Counted from the stretch's first letter, positions 39,101 to 49,113 are shown. The stretch is DNA of 64,000 bases from Eutreptiella sp. 'Long Island Sound 2002' (GCA_964036045.1 OZ038398.1:25116109-25180108); one strand, 5' to 3'. Notes: a model not told the origin generated them from the sequence alone. Numbers and translations are program-made.

Positions 39101-40507
39101 CCCTTCGAAAAGCCTTCGAAGGGTCTCCACTCGCGATCCTCCCGGGGGAGTCTCGTGGCGGAGTTTGGCCTCTGCCTCCTCCATTGCGGCGGCGGTGGCT
39201 GCGGCAGCTCGCGCTTCGGCTTCTTCCCGAGCACGAGCCGCCTCGGCTTCCCGGGCCTGCAGCAGCTGCGCCTTCTGCGCCTCCAACGCCGCCAGCTCCG
39301 CCTCCGTCTTGGCCTTCTCCTCAGCGACCTTCCGTCGCGCGGCCTCGATGGCTTCCTTCTTGGCGGCGTCCTCCTGGGCCTTAGCCGTCGCTTCGGCGTG
39401 GGCCCTTTCCTCCGCCTCCTTCTTTGCCCTCCCTTGGGCAAGCGCCTCTTCCAGCGCCTTCACCTCGGCCTCCTTGCAGGCAATGGCCTCCTGCGTCAGG
39501 CGGGCTTCCTCGTCGGCTGCCGCCAACTCACCGTTGACCTGGGCAGTTGCTGCACCATGGGCGGCTACGGCCGTGAGTCCGGCCGCAATGGCCGCCACGG
39601 TCTGGGTGTGGATGGCCATGCCATGCGCCCACTGCGCAGCCTCCTCCTGGGCGATGCCGGCGGCGCCCTCCACGGCAGCGCTGTACTGCTTGGCCCGTTG
39701 CCGGGCAACCCGACGGTTGCAGGGCACCCCACAGGCGCGCTCACAGGCGCGCGCCACGTCCCTTTCGGGAGCGACGCTGCTGCTGGAGCTGGCCTGGTCG
39801 GCCGGCGTCCTCCCGCGGTGGGCCGACTCGATGTCGCTGCTGGGGCCTGCTGAGGCCTGCCGGGCCTTCAGGAGCAGCGAACGGGGCTTGGCCTGGGTCT
39901 GCTTGGCGACTTGGATGTAGTCGCCAAGGGTGGTGGAGCCGGGGTGGTGTCCACCATTGGGCCGTTGGGGACTGGGGGCTGGGGTTCCGCCCTTGGCGCC
40001 TTGGGCGGCTTCGGCAGCCAGGGACTCCTGGTACTCCCGCCACCTCCGGTCCCTCTTCTTGTCCCCGGCGGACCGTTTCTCCGTCGCCGGAGACGCGCTG
40101 CTGCTGCCCTGCAGCCTGCGCTCGCTCCCCGGTTCCGGGAACTTCTTCTCGATCACGTCCCACAGGGAGACGTTGATCGAGGCGCCCGACGGGTAGGCGT
40201 TGGGGTCCTCGTCCTCCTCAATCCCGTCGGGGCGCAGCCCTTCCCCGGGCCTGTCCGGCCGGGTCCACGCCCTCCAGCGCCTCTGCTGGTGGCGGTACTC
40301 GTACCCTTCCGCCCGCAGCCAGTCCTCCACGGCCTGCAGGCGGTCGGGGGCGATGTCCGTGCGGAGCTCGAAGCTCCTGGGCATGCCGCCTTCGCACTGG
40401 GGGTGGCTGTGGCGGTAGTGCTGGTCCCAAACCAACCCACGCAGCAGGCGTGCTGCATGGGGGTGGGGCCGCGGCCACGTCCTGCCCGCTTCCTGCCAAT
40501 TCACCAT
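36179..40507 (-). CDS. gag: unusually large Gag polyprotein
   Basis: The start chosen is the ATG at 40505-40507 in the context GCCATGG; the frame is open further upstream, but only with a GTG. Gag is 1,442 codons, far longer than the usual 300 to 500. In order: a charged N-terminus; an Ala/Glu/Lys-rich coiled-coil segment about residues 340-440 (KKEAEERAHAEATAKAQEDA); a Pro/Gly collagen-like segment about 590-665; a second short coiled coil; an Arg-rich part; a capsid-like helical domain from about 945 (KPPMYDGNPLNLDRFLEKLD); an acidic run; a variant zinc knuckle C-x2-C-x8-H-x4-C about 1312-1330 (GCFVCYGRKKGFNHDHRTC); and a Lys/Asn-rich tail. It forms the particle and binds RNA. Confidence 0.88.
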   Translation of the reverse strand: MVNWQEAGRTWPRPHPHAARLLRGLVWDQHYRHSHPQCEGGMPRSFELRTDIAPDRLQAVEDWLRAEGYEYRHQQRRWRAWTRPDRPGEGLRPDGIEEDEDPNAYPSGASINVSLWDVIEKKFPEPGSERRLQGSSSASPATEKRSAGDKKRDRRWREYQESLAAEAAQGAKGGTPAPSPQRPNGGHHPGSTTLGDYIQVAKQTQAKPRSLLLKARQASAGPSSDIESAHRGRTPADQASSSSSVAPERDVARACERACGVPCNRRVARQRAKQYSAAVEGAAGIAQEEAAQWAHGMAIHTQTVAAIAAGLTAVAAHGAATAQVNGELAAADEEARLTQEAIACKEAEVKALEEALAQGRAKKEAEERAHAEATAKAQEDAAKKEAIEAARRKVAEEKAKTEAELAALEAQKAQLLQAREAEAARAREEAEARAAAATAAAMEEAEAKLRHETPPGGSRVETLRRLFEGDASSRMKLDEADTGSSGSGSTTARRRRKGKGKTPERPRRPAGGHPHDSDPFFTASDGDERGRRHRQVVAWTGGGGGDVPMEGEDEDPPPPYRSSESSVTETPRWGDMDEDDDMEFGITRKRPSSDPPRRPGGDPPGPPGGGPSGPPGGRPPSGPPGGGPPGGGGPPGPGGPGGGPPGGPPGDPDDPPGNGDPDTTWRWIVYLRRRVFALECEVDTGKVEMARISGVAARAQKDLDIARAETKSLTNVVSGLQERLDALEARGRVGSDHPPLESGSSDDGWGPGPGPGRPHAPGGAPRSRPSASAPSLTAPSHHSAGRRNERVPPGSGSEEWRDEWLSADYHNRRAPPRTPICPRRPAPAPAPIPRAGGCYGGLRDEVPRGDVEWDVGEGEDLNLDLDLEEFDISPPRGVRREAAERSRRRRDEDAYMDAVRREHFGSAYVEEPRRSHRDSMEEMDVAAVGVRGRGRWEPRSTSRPAFMVSKAADAAVWEDLKDIKPPMYDGNPLNLDRFLEKLDDWGLTVTEDLPPADAERYVFKRFRYRLPEVLGELYFVATKEGKIKTLKDAKKWLNEQERVDAPQVAAKRWKSIKLEHDGREIRLRDWRDFRGKYTLFRRNVEDWNEGDEQARLLSMLPEAWIKRVTKEESKRAKSNHTVKMMLPKEYHTNVVSWAKKNVARDVKRHSLRNALLITVSGDREKTAMWRLDDCELSGQTIRLQPIPARMSCDEILEWVGEEVLKEYRNLHHTRGLRPGDRDVNYVGEGPGGESAMDPAGAGGDETLIDDDDDDEPAEVAVCAFVARNLNTGSKPGNWKPLQQGWKKQEKRDPRRIGDPPLSFGEFIRAHPQGCFVCYGRKKGFNHDHRTCPVHKADTEAYKKAHGSKKRAPAGIREANMEVDKDELAKLMSSVGTELAKEIQEIKRNWVPRSDNKNKENNQNDQNKDKDKKGKGGGKGGRKKGVNDVEAEENTPSSTTDAP

Positions 40508-40958
40508 GGCAGCGGGGGCGTAGATGGTCTTGAAGTCCTTGATGTGCACTCGTTCAACTCAACGAACTGGTTGTGGGTGTTGAGGAGGGTGCTGCAGCAC
40601 TGGATTGGAAGTGCGGCTGGTGCTGGTCAGCCGGTGGTTGTGGAGGTGGTTGACGCGGCCTTGCTGGTCGGCCGATGGGACTCCGGGTCGGCCGATGGGG
40701 CTGATGCAGGAGTCCTGGTCTGTGCACCTCTTTCACGGTTGCTGCGCGGTCAGGGCGATGCGCTGGACGGCGCTGCGGGCTCCGTGACGAACTCGGCGCT
40801 GTCGCTGAGTGGCGCTGCGAGCCGCTGCACTGCGCTGCGAGACGCTGCGCTGCGCTGCGAGCTGCGAGCTGCGCCGCGCTGCTGCGACGCGCTGCTCGGG
40901 GTTGGTGGCCCCGAGTGGCACGCGAGGGTTGGGTAACCCCGCGGCGGTGAAACGCTTT
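40508..40958 (-). other. retrotransposon leader between 5' LTR and gag
   Basis: About 450 bases. The first bases inside the LTR on the minus strand read AAAGCGTTTCACCGCC, which has no TGG start and does not resemble the usual initiator-tRNA primer site. The rest contains CTGCGAGCTGCG-type short repeats (40815-40885) that could fold strongly. The primer used is unknown. Confidence 0.55.
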
Positions 40959-43902
40959 TGACGCGTTCCCGTGGGGGGCCGGCCACGGGACGCTGCGGTG
41001 GACACACGCAAGTGAGCAGGCAGGCAAAGCACTACGCTCACAAGGGCATCAATGCGTTGTCATGTGACAAAGCGTTTCAGAATCCTTGCCACTCTGCAAA
41101 GAGGGAACGAAAGTATGTACAGCAACACATCAGGATATGTACACATGGGGTTAAGACTGGACTGGGGTAAGGGCATCACAGGACTATAGACACTCAGTCC
41201 CAACTCATATCCCAATCCCAGGTCCGACCCTCTCAGTGGCTGATGGGGGCGGGGGCTCAAACACAACCCATGCCCTGCTCAGTCCGGACCCTGAAACCCT
41301 GCCAATAGGGGGGGTGTACCGCCCAGCCACAGGCGAGTTCCTGGGAACCAAGGGGCTCCAAGGCCAACCGACAGTGGTTCCCTATGCTCCCTTAATGGCA
41401 GGTCCCAACTCCACTCTGAGCCAGAGATATGGCCCCGCCATTATCACCCAGGAGTTGGTAGCTGAAAATGGGCTGTTTCAGCCCAAACTGAAATAAACTC
41501 AAAAATCCCCAAAATTGACCCCTCGTCCGGACCCGCCAGAGGTAGGGACGAGGCTACTGATTCTATGCCCTTCGAGTACGAACCCCCTGGAGCCCTCACC
41601 CAACCTGGTTCCCTTTGAGGTCCCAGCATCAGGGCAACACGGATGAGTCAAGTGGGGTCATGATGCCAAAATCACCAAAATTGGCGTCATTCCCACGCGC
41701 GGCTCGCTCGGCCAAGGTGAGGCCATTGGCTCACAGGGCAGGAGGCCGGACCTAGGACTTATATCTGAGTGTACAATTTGGATTTAGGTCCGGGCTCCCT
41801 ATGGGCTTAGAGAAATGGGGCCGCCAATTGACCACACGGAAGGGGGAAATTGGGGTCCCAAAATTGGGTCATTTTGGCTGCTTGAAATGAGCCAAAATTC
41901 GGTGTGCTCCCAATAGTATATCTCCACGCCGGCTTGGAGATCGGATCCGCCATTCCACACGCGATCCACCGGGAGTCCAACGGAGACTCCCATGCCCTTG
42001 GCTCTCAAAGATCTCCATGCCACTTGGCGTGGTGACGATCCCAATTGGGTCCACAAATGCCAAAATTGCAAAATTGCCCACACTCACTTTGGGCTAGCGC
42101 CTTAACGAAGGTGACTCCGCTTCGCCCACGTGGTGTGTGGACCATGGGGACCATTACCCATAACACCCATGTCATATATGGTCCATTGGTCCATGCGTCC
42201 GGCGTGCACGAGGGTTAGAACATAGTGCACGGCGGGCAGCAAAAGTGGAAAATTGCTCAAAATGGCCAAAAATGCGCACACTCATGGTTGGGGCAAGTGA
42301 GGCACATGCCCGACTTGGACCGGAGTCTGCCATAGGATTGATATCAAGTCATATGTGTCCAACATATCTTTGGGGCGTCGCCCAACTCCTCCAGTATTGG
42401 GAATGGCAGGGTCGCCAAGTGCGCCCATGATTTGGGATGGTCCCAAATCGCCAACATGGCGGCCACGGTATGCCAAGCCTAAGAGGAGTTATTCGCCGGG
42501 TCCAAGATATGTTGGCTACCGAAGTATGTACCCCCATAACATACTTGGGTCATGATGTCAATTGAGCGCAACGTTGAGATACACGGTCGCCACTTGACAT
42601 CATGACGAGCCAAAAATGGCAAAATTGGCACAATGACACACAAAAGTGCCTTGAAAGGTCTACAATTATATTATAATATCTCCGGCTTGGATCGTGCAAT
42701 CACTTAATCCTTCTAAACACAATGACTTGACACCATTGACCTTCGATCCCACATATGTGCTCCACTTGGGGCGCCTTGAAAGGTTACGAGCGCTACTTCC
42801 CAAGTGGGCACATGAAAATATGGAAAATTGTAAAACACACACCTTGCTCCCAACGCATCGCTTCGGAATCACCACACAAGCTTCCCTTCACGAAGGTTAG
42901 GCTTGCAATGGACCGTAGGGAGTATGGAGAAGGGGCTTGCACAATATGAGGTCCATTGGCGGGCTTGTCTTGGAGCAATGGGCCCGCCAAATGGGCACGC
43001 AACACCACACATGGCACATACCAAATATTGCCCAAAAAGGCAGCTCCCACCACGATATGTCATGCCCCTCCAAGGGCATAACTTTGTGTCAATCGCTCAT
43101 AGGAACTCAAGGAGAGTTCCTATGCAACACCAACACTTGCGCGCTACACTCGAAAGTTATCTTAACGCACGCAATATCATGGCCAAAGAGTTATAACGCA
43201 AACTCTACCCAATTGACCATGATCCATTACACTAGCGCGCACGTGTGGAAACGCAAGGCGTATAATGCTTCCTAAATTACGTCGGGAGTATTGTGAATAC
43301 ATCCCACGTTTCCCTATCGTAATTCCTCGCAAGCAACACGAGATATGACCTTCACAAGTGGCCTCACGAATCAACTTTGTTTTGCCCATATCTTTAAGAC
43401 AAATGGAGGGCAGGATAAAAGGGAAGTTGATTCGTGCATACGGAAGCACGTAGGTCCACTCGAAAGAGGTCAAATCAAGTGCGGGGATGTCGAAGTCGAA
43501 AATCCGATTTCGACATCCTGAAAAATTCGGATTAAGGTTGCGAGTATTAATTATGAAAATTGCGGAAGCATCCATGCAGTTCCTGGCGACTTTGGAGCCT
43601 TCGTGACGGATAGCGTTAAAATTTCCATTATAAACAGTTAAACTGGCGGTTACGGTAAAGTCGCGAACCAACCGCCAGCAGTCAAAATAGTGAGTATCAG
43701 AACGGAAGCGTAAAAATTGACGGAAACAATATGAAAATAAAACCCTGTTGATTCCTGATATTCTGATACACAAATCTCCGCTGGCGGTGCATCGGTTGCC
43801 GATGCGGGGCTTCACGGCACGGAACACGCCGTGCATGGGGTTAGTGGACCGGAGACCGGTTGTATGCCGTAACCTGGCCATGGGGTTCTGGGTACCGCTT
43901 CA
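40959..43902 (-). repeat. 5' LTR (right copy)
   Basis: Direct repeat of 26725-29668 at an exact offset of 14,234 bases. It starts the element in its own direction, so it should carry the promoter and the transcription start; I could not place them by eye with confidence. Confidence 0.96.
43177..43881 (-). CDS. 234-codon open frame inside the right LTR
   Basis: Identical frame to 28943-29647 (see there). In this copy it lies at the very start of the retrotransposon's transcription unit, upstream of gag. No domain is recognised. Confidence 0.25.
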   Translation of the reverse strand: MARLRHTTGLRSTNPMHGVFRAVKPRIGNRCTASGDLCIRISGINRVLFSYCFRQFLRFRSDTHYFDCWRLVRDFTVTASLTVYNGNFNAIRHEGSKVARNCMDASAIFIINTRNLNPNFSGCRNRIFDFDIPALDLTSFEWTYVLPYARINFPFILPSICLKDMGKTKLIREATCEGHISCCLRGITIGKRGMYSQYSRRNLGSIIRLAFPHVRASVMDHGQLGRVCVITLWP

Positions 43903-43906
43903 CTAC
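43903..43906. repeat. target-site duplication CTAC, right
   Basis: CTAC directly after the CA end of the right LTR, matching 26721-26724. Confidence 0.85.
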
Positions 43907-45649
43907 CCTAGTGCCGCGATGCTACTCTGCCATATCCTCTCCCAATTTCTATTGCTCCATGCTCCTGCTCTGCCAATACGCCGCACTCTGCGGTGGTCAG
44001 TAGGTCCGCTTGAACAGAAAAGCCCCTAAAAGTTGATGGTGAATGCATTGTTCCCTTTTTCTCTTGGCACCGTGTCTAGGCACACCCAGCCCAACACCTC
44101 TTGTGCAAGCGCACAAAAGAAGGGGCAGTGAAACCGATACCAAACAACAGCAAATAGAAGCCCCAATGGCACCTAATGCCTCTGTAATGTGCCCCCCCCA
44201 AAAAAGAATGTGGACGACAAAGTTCCCTATTTCTCAGCACACCCTCCGACAGGTGTTGCCGTAGTTGCTTCGCACAACTTTGTTCGTCAAAGCGGTTGTT
44301 GTCCGTCCTATTTTTGAAAAACAGTGTCTAGAGGGGTACAAGAGAAAGATTTTGTGTTTGTGTGGATAGGAACAGATAATCGGAAACAGAATCGGGATAT
44401 TGACAGGCAATCGAGGTTGGCGAGGTGTTGCCGAGTTATTGGATTGCAGAGCCCGATTCATACATAACACTAAAAGATATTGAAGGTGAAAGATGTGATG
44501 TTGTCCGGCAGCCATTTCAGCTGTCAGTGGAAAGTCGGGAGAGAAGGTCTTTATAGACACATGCATTTGCAAAGGTTTATTATGATAAATTACTAGACAC
44601 AGCAAAAAGGACGGTGAGCTGTAAGTTGTAAGAGCGTCCTCTAAATTATGAGGACGGTAGAAGGTTTTAAGCTGCAATTAGAGGGCTAGTGGCAAGCAGT
44701 CATTTATTCATTTGTTCAGTGATGATTCATTTTTACTGTTTGAAATTCAGTAGCTAGAGCCTCCTTCATAACGCAGTAATTTGCATCAGTTCTCTTGTTT
44801 TTTCTGTCTAAGCGCTTTGTGCACAAATGTGGTGCCCTAACCCAAATAGAAGGTAGGAAACAATAGTGTGCCATTAGGCTGTTCAGTCCCTGGTTTGGCG
44901 GGACATTTGGAAGCGGGTCAATTTCAAGGCCTGCGGGAAGCTTCGTTGTACTTTTTCAAAGGTTGTCCCCCTAGAATGCCACATGTAGGGGTCGAAGGCA
45001 ATTTTTTGTGGCTTTTTGCTCTTGTGCTGTGGGCTAGGCTATGCCGTGTACAATTTCGGGGCCAAGAACATTGAGCTTAGCTGATGCCAACAAAAGTTTC
45101 AAGGAATGCACCCCGAGTGGTATGCTTTATTGAAGACACTTCCACAGCGACACGCAGTCGGCGACCAATTTCAAACAAATATGCTGCCAAAAAGGCCCAA
45201 TCATAGCGCTTTCATTCATGTTTTAAGAATAGCACAATCGCTATGTGGTAGTCGCTCTCCATACAGGAAAGCATACGGATTTGCCCTAGTCCCCTCCAAA
45301 GGATTCCAACCCACCTGACATGAGTACCCCCCGCCCTCTTGCAATTTGCAAGGGCACGCCGATAGGCGACCTACCACTCATCTTTGGCGCACAACTTTGT
45401 TGCTTTCTCTGCCGCGCACCAGTTTGTCTGCGATAAACTAGCAGCCCCGGAGATGGTTAACCTACTAGTCCAGCATTCTGCAATCTTCAGGAATAAACAC
45501 ATGTGCACATATGTTGCACTGCGGTTGGTTCGGAATGGAGGACAAACCATATGGCATCCGTTGCATGACAAGCGTGCAATCAAGAAGCTCATAGGGCCAA
45601 CGTGGGTGCATGTCTATCAATCTACGCCGATTAGCCATAACAGCGTGCT
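43907..45649. other. less GC-rich flank, no confident gene
   Basis: About 1.7 kb with no repeat shared with the rest of the window. A minus-strand frame at 44234-44677 is open for 147 codons but has no motifs. On the plus strand, protein-like text appears from about 45320 in changing frames (see the next entry). Confidence 0.45.
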
Positions 45650-45689
45650 CGCAGAGGTTGTTAGACCAAAGCCAAGCAGGCGTATGTAG
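45384..45689 (+). CDS. protein-like fragment, unrecognised
   Basis: The frame is open for about 100 codons to a TAG at 45687-45689, with ordered-looking text (CDKLAAPEMVNLLVQHSAIF, MCTYVALRLVRNGGQTIWHP, HDKRAIKKLIGPTWVHVYQS). It starts at a TTG, not an ATG; upstream, a different frame from the ATG at 45320 reads GTPIGDLPLIFGAQ and may be the same protein shifted. The last 15 or so codons run into satellite unit A. Probably a decayed coding fragment. Confidence 0.27.
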   Translation: MAHNFVAFSAAHQFVCDKLAAPEMVNLLVQHSAIFRNKHMCTYVALRLVRNGGQTIWHPLHDKRAIKKLIGPTWVHVYQSTPISHNSVLAEVVRPKPSRRM

Positions 45690-46290
45690 GGGAAAACGCC
45701 ACATATCCCCCCATTTTGGGCCATTTTGGGCCTATTCGCCTATCCTACCCCAAGGGGATGAATTGTTAGTTTAACCCTTTGTAAAATCATTATTTTGTCC
45801 AAGAAACGCATCCCCCGATGAGTTTTTTGTCGGGACGCCCCCCAAACCCTCCCCCCACTTGAAACCCACTTTTTTGAAGTTTTGAGGGAGGGGGGGGTGG
45901 GGGTGGTTGGGGGGGGGGGGGTAAAAAAATGACCCCCCCCTTTTTTGGGTCGAAAATCAGAAAATCATGCATCGTTTGGTATTTTTCGATTTTGAGCCGA
46001 AAAAGTGTTTCCGGGTCCCGACTCTATGGCGGTTGTATGGGACGGAGTGGGACGAGCGCTTATGCAGTTTCTGCACTTTTGAGCCATTTTTGCTATGTTG
46101 GTGGTTTTGGCGACCTCGGTGACCTCGTGGTACCCACTGTGAGGGGTGTGAGTGGGGATGTTGTGATAGTATATGCCTACTAGGATACAGAAAGACGTTT
46201 TTTGCAGTCTCTAGCCTTGCCTAGGGTTGGTCAAAACCCGTGCCAAAGACGCGAAATGGCTGTTTCCACCAATAATGGCCTAGTGAATGG
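45650..46290 (+). repeat. satellite unit A, copy 3
   Basis: Same block order as the copies at 23967 and 24648, beginning CTCGCAGAGGTTGTTAGACC. It introduces the right satellite array just as copies 1 and 2 introduce the left one. Confidence 0.85.
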
Positions 46291-47710
46291 GCCAATACAC
46301 AACTTGCTGATGCAGTGTTTCATTCTGGGCAGCTGAAAAATCTAAGTTTTCGAAACTTTTTTTTTGGATATTGTGATCACCTAAAATGACCATCGAAGGT
46401 ATGTAAAGCATGTTTTAGGCGGTATTCATGTTTTTTTCACCCTATTTGGGTATTAGGTCGGGGGGGGGGGGGTCTCCAAAGGGATTGGTACACAACCTGC
46501 TGATGCATTTCTTCACCCTGGACAGGCCAAAAATCGAATTTTTCGAAAAATTATTTTTTTGACATTGTGATCACCTAAGATGACCATCCAAGGTATGTAA
46601 AGCATGTTTTAGGCCGTATTCATGTGTTTTTCACCATATGTGGGTATTAAGCGGGGGGGGGGGGGGGTGTCTCCCAAGGGATTGGTGCACAACCTGCTTA
46701 TGCAGCTTTTTACCCTAGACGGCTCAAAAATCGAAGTTTTGGAAACTTATTTTTTTGATGTTGTGATCACCTAAAATGACCATCCAACCTATGTAAAGCA
46801 CATTTTAGGCCGCATTTACATGTTTTTTACCCTATTTGGGAATTGGGCGCCCGGAGGGGGGGGGGGGGACCTAGTTAAAAAACAGACAAATGCAAACCAG
46901 AGGTAATGCACTCCACAGTCAGGCATAAGTGCATCTTTATTCTCTATGCCAAACCTGGTTAAACCTCAAAACACACACTGTGTTTGAAACGGAAAACAGA
47001 ACATCATGTGTGACTATAGTAGTCAGACAATCACAGTCAGTAGCTCTCAGTCAGACATCAGCAATCAGTGTCGGATAAAGACACCATGCATTACCGGCAT
47101 GGCCGAAAAGAGCAACCTGCCGCTTGCCGGCTGGAGGGCCGCAGGGGGGCGGGGGGGTCTCCCAAGGGATTGGTACACAACCTGCCACAACCTGCTGATG
47201 CAGTTTTTCACGCAAGGCAGCTCAAAAATCGAGGTGTTCAAAACTTGTTTTTCTAATATCGTGATCACTGATGACCATCCAACCTATGTAAAGCATGTTT
47301 TAGGCCGTATTTATGTGTTTTTCACCCTATTTTGGTACTGGGTGCGGGGGGGGGGGGGGTGACCTAATTAAAAAACAGACAAATGCAAACCAGAGGTAAT
47401 GCACTCCACAGTCAGGCATAAGTGCATCTTTATTCTCTATGCCAAACCTGGTTGAACCTCTGCGCGGGGGGGGGGGGGGTTCTCCCAAGGGATTGGTACA
47501 CAACCTGCTTATGCAGTTTTTCAGCCTATACAGCTCAAAAATCGAAGTTTTCGGAACTTATTTTTTTGATATTGTGATCACCTAAAATGACCATCCACGA
47601 TACGTGAAGCATGTTTTAGCCCGTATTTCTGTAGTTTTTTCCCTATTTTGTGTGTGTGTTGCTGGGGGTAGATTCTCTGCGAGGTGGACTTGCCGAAGGC
47701 AATAGAATTT
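46291..47710 (+). repeat. satellite unit B array, right
   Basis: GTAAAGCATGTT blocks (or close variants) recur near 46400, 46597, 46790, 47290 and 47605, with G runs before most unit ends. A ~100-bp block starting ACCTAGTTAAAAAACAGACA at about 46869 is repeated almost exactly at about 47362, each time directly after a G run, so it is an added or duplicated segment. The array ends GATTCTCTGCGAGGTGGACT like the left array. Confidence 0.88.
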
Positions 47711-48180
47711 TGGAAATCTTGCAGGTGTCACTAAACAGCCTTATCCAGCGTGAAAACGGCTAAGTCCTCACTAGCAAGGGGCCATATGGGGGGGGGGGGG
47801 GGCGACCGGGGGTACCCGGAGTTCGGACCCGTGACCCCCGCCATGGGTTAGGGGATCCATGTACAAGAAAAAGCTGCCCCGGACCTGGGTCCAAATCCAC
47901 ACACAGCACCCAGAATACGCAAAGAAGTTTTGACCCCCCCCCCGACACCCCCACCCACACCCAAACCCCCACCCCCCTCAAAAAGGGGTACCCGGGTACG
48001 TGGGGCTAAAGGGGTCAAAAACGAAAAATTCATTGGGGGATCATTTTCTCTCCTAAAATGATGATTTTACAAGGGGTTGGACATCCGGTACCATACCTTG
48101 GGGTGTTGTACGCGAATGACCCCAAAAAAGGGGGGCCAAAGCATACGCACCTGCGCTTGATCTAACAACCCTCTTCGAAG
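47711..48180. other. repeat-derived spacer with inverted unit A piece
   Basis: A G run at 47790-47802, a C-rich stretch (47935-47985) and, from about 48010 to 48185, a diverged inverted copy of the start of satellite unit A (minus strand: GGTTGTTAGATCAAGCGCAG, CAAGGTATGG, GTAAAATCATCATTTTAG). No gene seen. Confidence 0.6.
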
Positions 48181-48218
48181 TGATTTCGCATTTCAACGAC
48201 TTTAATACTGATTTCTGA

Positions 48219-48401
48219 TTGAGAGATGATCACAGTGTGCCCATTGGTACATTATCAGCCCAGAAACTGGGGTTCTTACCTTCCTCTTCATGTGTGGTTT
48301 TCACAAAATCTTACAATGACACACAGAAATGGGAAAAGGAAGATCTACTGAAAGCAGCCAAACGATTGGATAATTTTGTGGTATCTGATTGCAATGTCTG
48401 A
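48219..48401 (+). CDS. short unrecognised frame in a less GC-rich island
   Basis: Sixty codons to TGA, starting at a TTG. The C-terminal part VFTKSYNDTQKWEKEDLLKA plus AKRLDNFVVSDC looks like an ordered, charged protein end. No ATG, so an upstream exon or a different start is needed. It precedes two further open frames on the same strand. Confidence 0.33.
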   Translation: MRDDHSVPIGTLSAQKLGFLPSSSCVVFTKSYNDTQKWEKEDLLKAAKRLDNFVVSDCNV

Positions 48402-48543
48402 TGACATTGTTCTACACAACAAGCATGTGTGAACCATTTCAGCACCCCACCTGCACCACTACTAGAGAAATCAACAAGTGACTGTACCGCAGATACAGCA
48501 TGCACCAAGTGCATCAGCCAGAAATAGTGCAGTCATGCTGTGA

Positions 48544-49113
48544 TCAAACAGACAAACAGCACTGTACAAGTCCCAGGCATGCCCTCCTGCATTCAGCACT
48601 CACGCTCCGTACCAGAATCAGGTCCGTCAAGCACAAGCAAGTCAAGAACAAGCAGAAGTCTCTCCGAACTACCGCTCAATCGCTCCAAGATCACCGGATG
48701 AGACTGGAGGCTCAAGATCAACACCAACAATCTATGATGACTACATTGCCCACAAAGAACCAACCTCGCCAATACTGCCGCTCAACAATTCACACTCATC
48801 GGCAGCAATCTCCAATGAACATGTTACTCCTCCGCCTACCAGGGACCAGCAAAACTCCCCAACCGCCGACTCGCACATCCCAATAGCTTTTGATCAATGC
48901 CCTGACGCCGACGCCACCGATCCCATCAACACCAACCCTCACACGCCATTAAAAGCCCTTGACACCAGTGTCGAATCGGACCAGGTTATCTATCAACCGC
49001 AACCGCCCGAGTACTTTGATTTCAGCAAAATATGGCACAAAATCATCAAGATTACGACGCTGGACGCCAGAGCATCTGCATTGGTTTCTTCAAACCCTAT
49101 TTTGAATTCCTGA
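48544..49113 (+). CDS. 190-codon open frame without a start codon
   Basis: Open from just after a TGA at 48541 to a TGA at 49111. It contains no ATG, so it could only be expressed as an exon or by frameshifting. The peptide is Pro/Ser/Asn/Gln-rich (STPTIYDDYIAHKEPTSPIL, DQVIYQPQPPEYFDFSKIWH). It overlaps the next frame by about 91 bases, and moving from this frame to that one is a -1 step. It may be the N-terminal, disordered half of one protein. Confidence 0.35.
   Translation, partial: SNRQTALYKSQACPPAFSTHAPYQNQVRQAQASQEQAEVSPNYRSIAPRSPDETGGSRSTPTIYDDYIAHKEPTSPILPLNNSHSSAAISNEHVTPPPTRDQQNSPTADSHIPIAFDQCPDADATDPINTNPHTPLKALDTSVESDQVIYQPQPPEYFDFSKIWHKIIKITTLDARASALVSSNPILNS

Larger units (their letters stand above)
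26725..43902 (-). mobile_element. complete Ty3/gypsy chromovirus, 17.2 kb
   Basis: The element is bounded by 2,944-bp direct LTRs beginning TG and ending CA at a constant offset of 14,234 bases, flanked by CTAC on both sides. Genes run on the minus strand: 5' LTR 40959-43902, leader, gag, amber codon, pol, 3' non-coding region, polypurine tract, 3' LTR 26725-29668. Pol order is protease, reverse transcriptase, RNase H, integrase, chromodomain. By eye the LTRs differ at about ten positions (around 0.3 percent) with no indel, so insertion was recent. The conventional primer-binding site is not visible. At 17 kb it is long for a gypsy element, because of long LTRs and a large gag. Confidence 0.95.

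Noticed and set aside
37799-39853. 684-codon plus-strand open frame
   Set aside because: It is the antisense shadow of gag in GC-rich DNA. The minus frame has the capsid-like and zinc-knuckle features.
49088-49100. A AAC CCT as a -1 slippery heptamer linking the two frames of the 48.2-49.7 kb island
   Set aside because: Correct phase, but a CCC second triplet is not a usual eukaryotic slip site and no downstream fold was computed.
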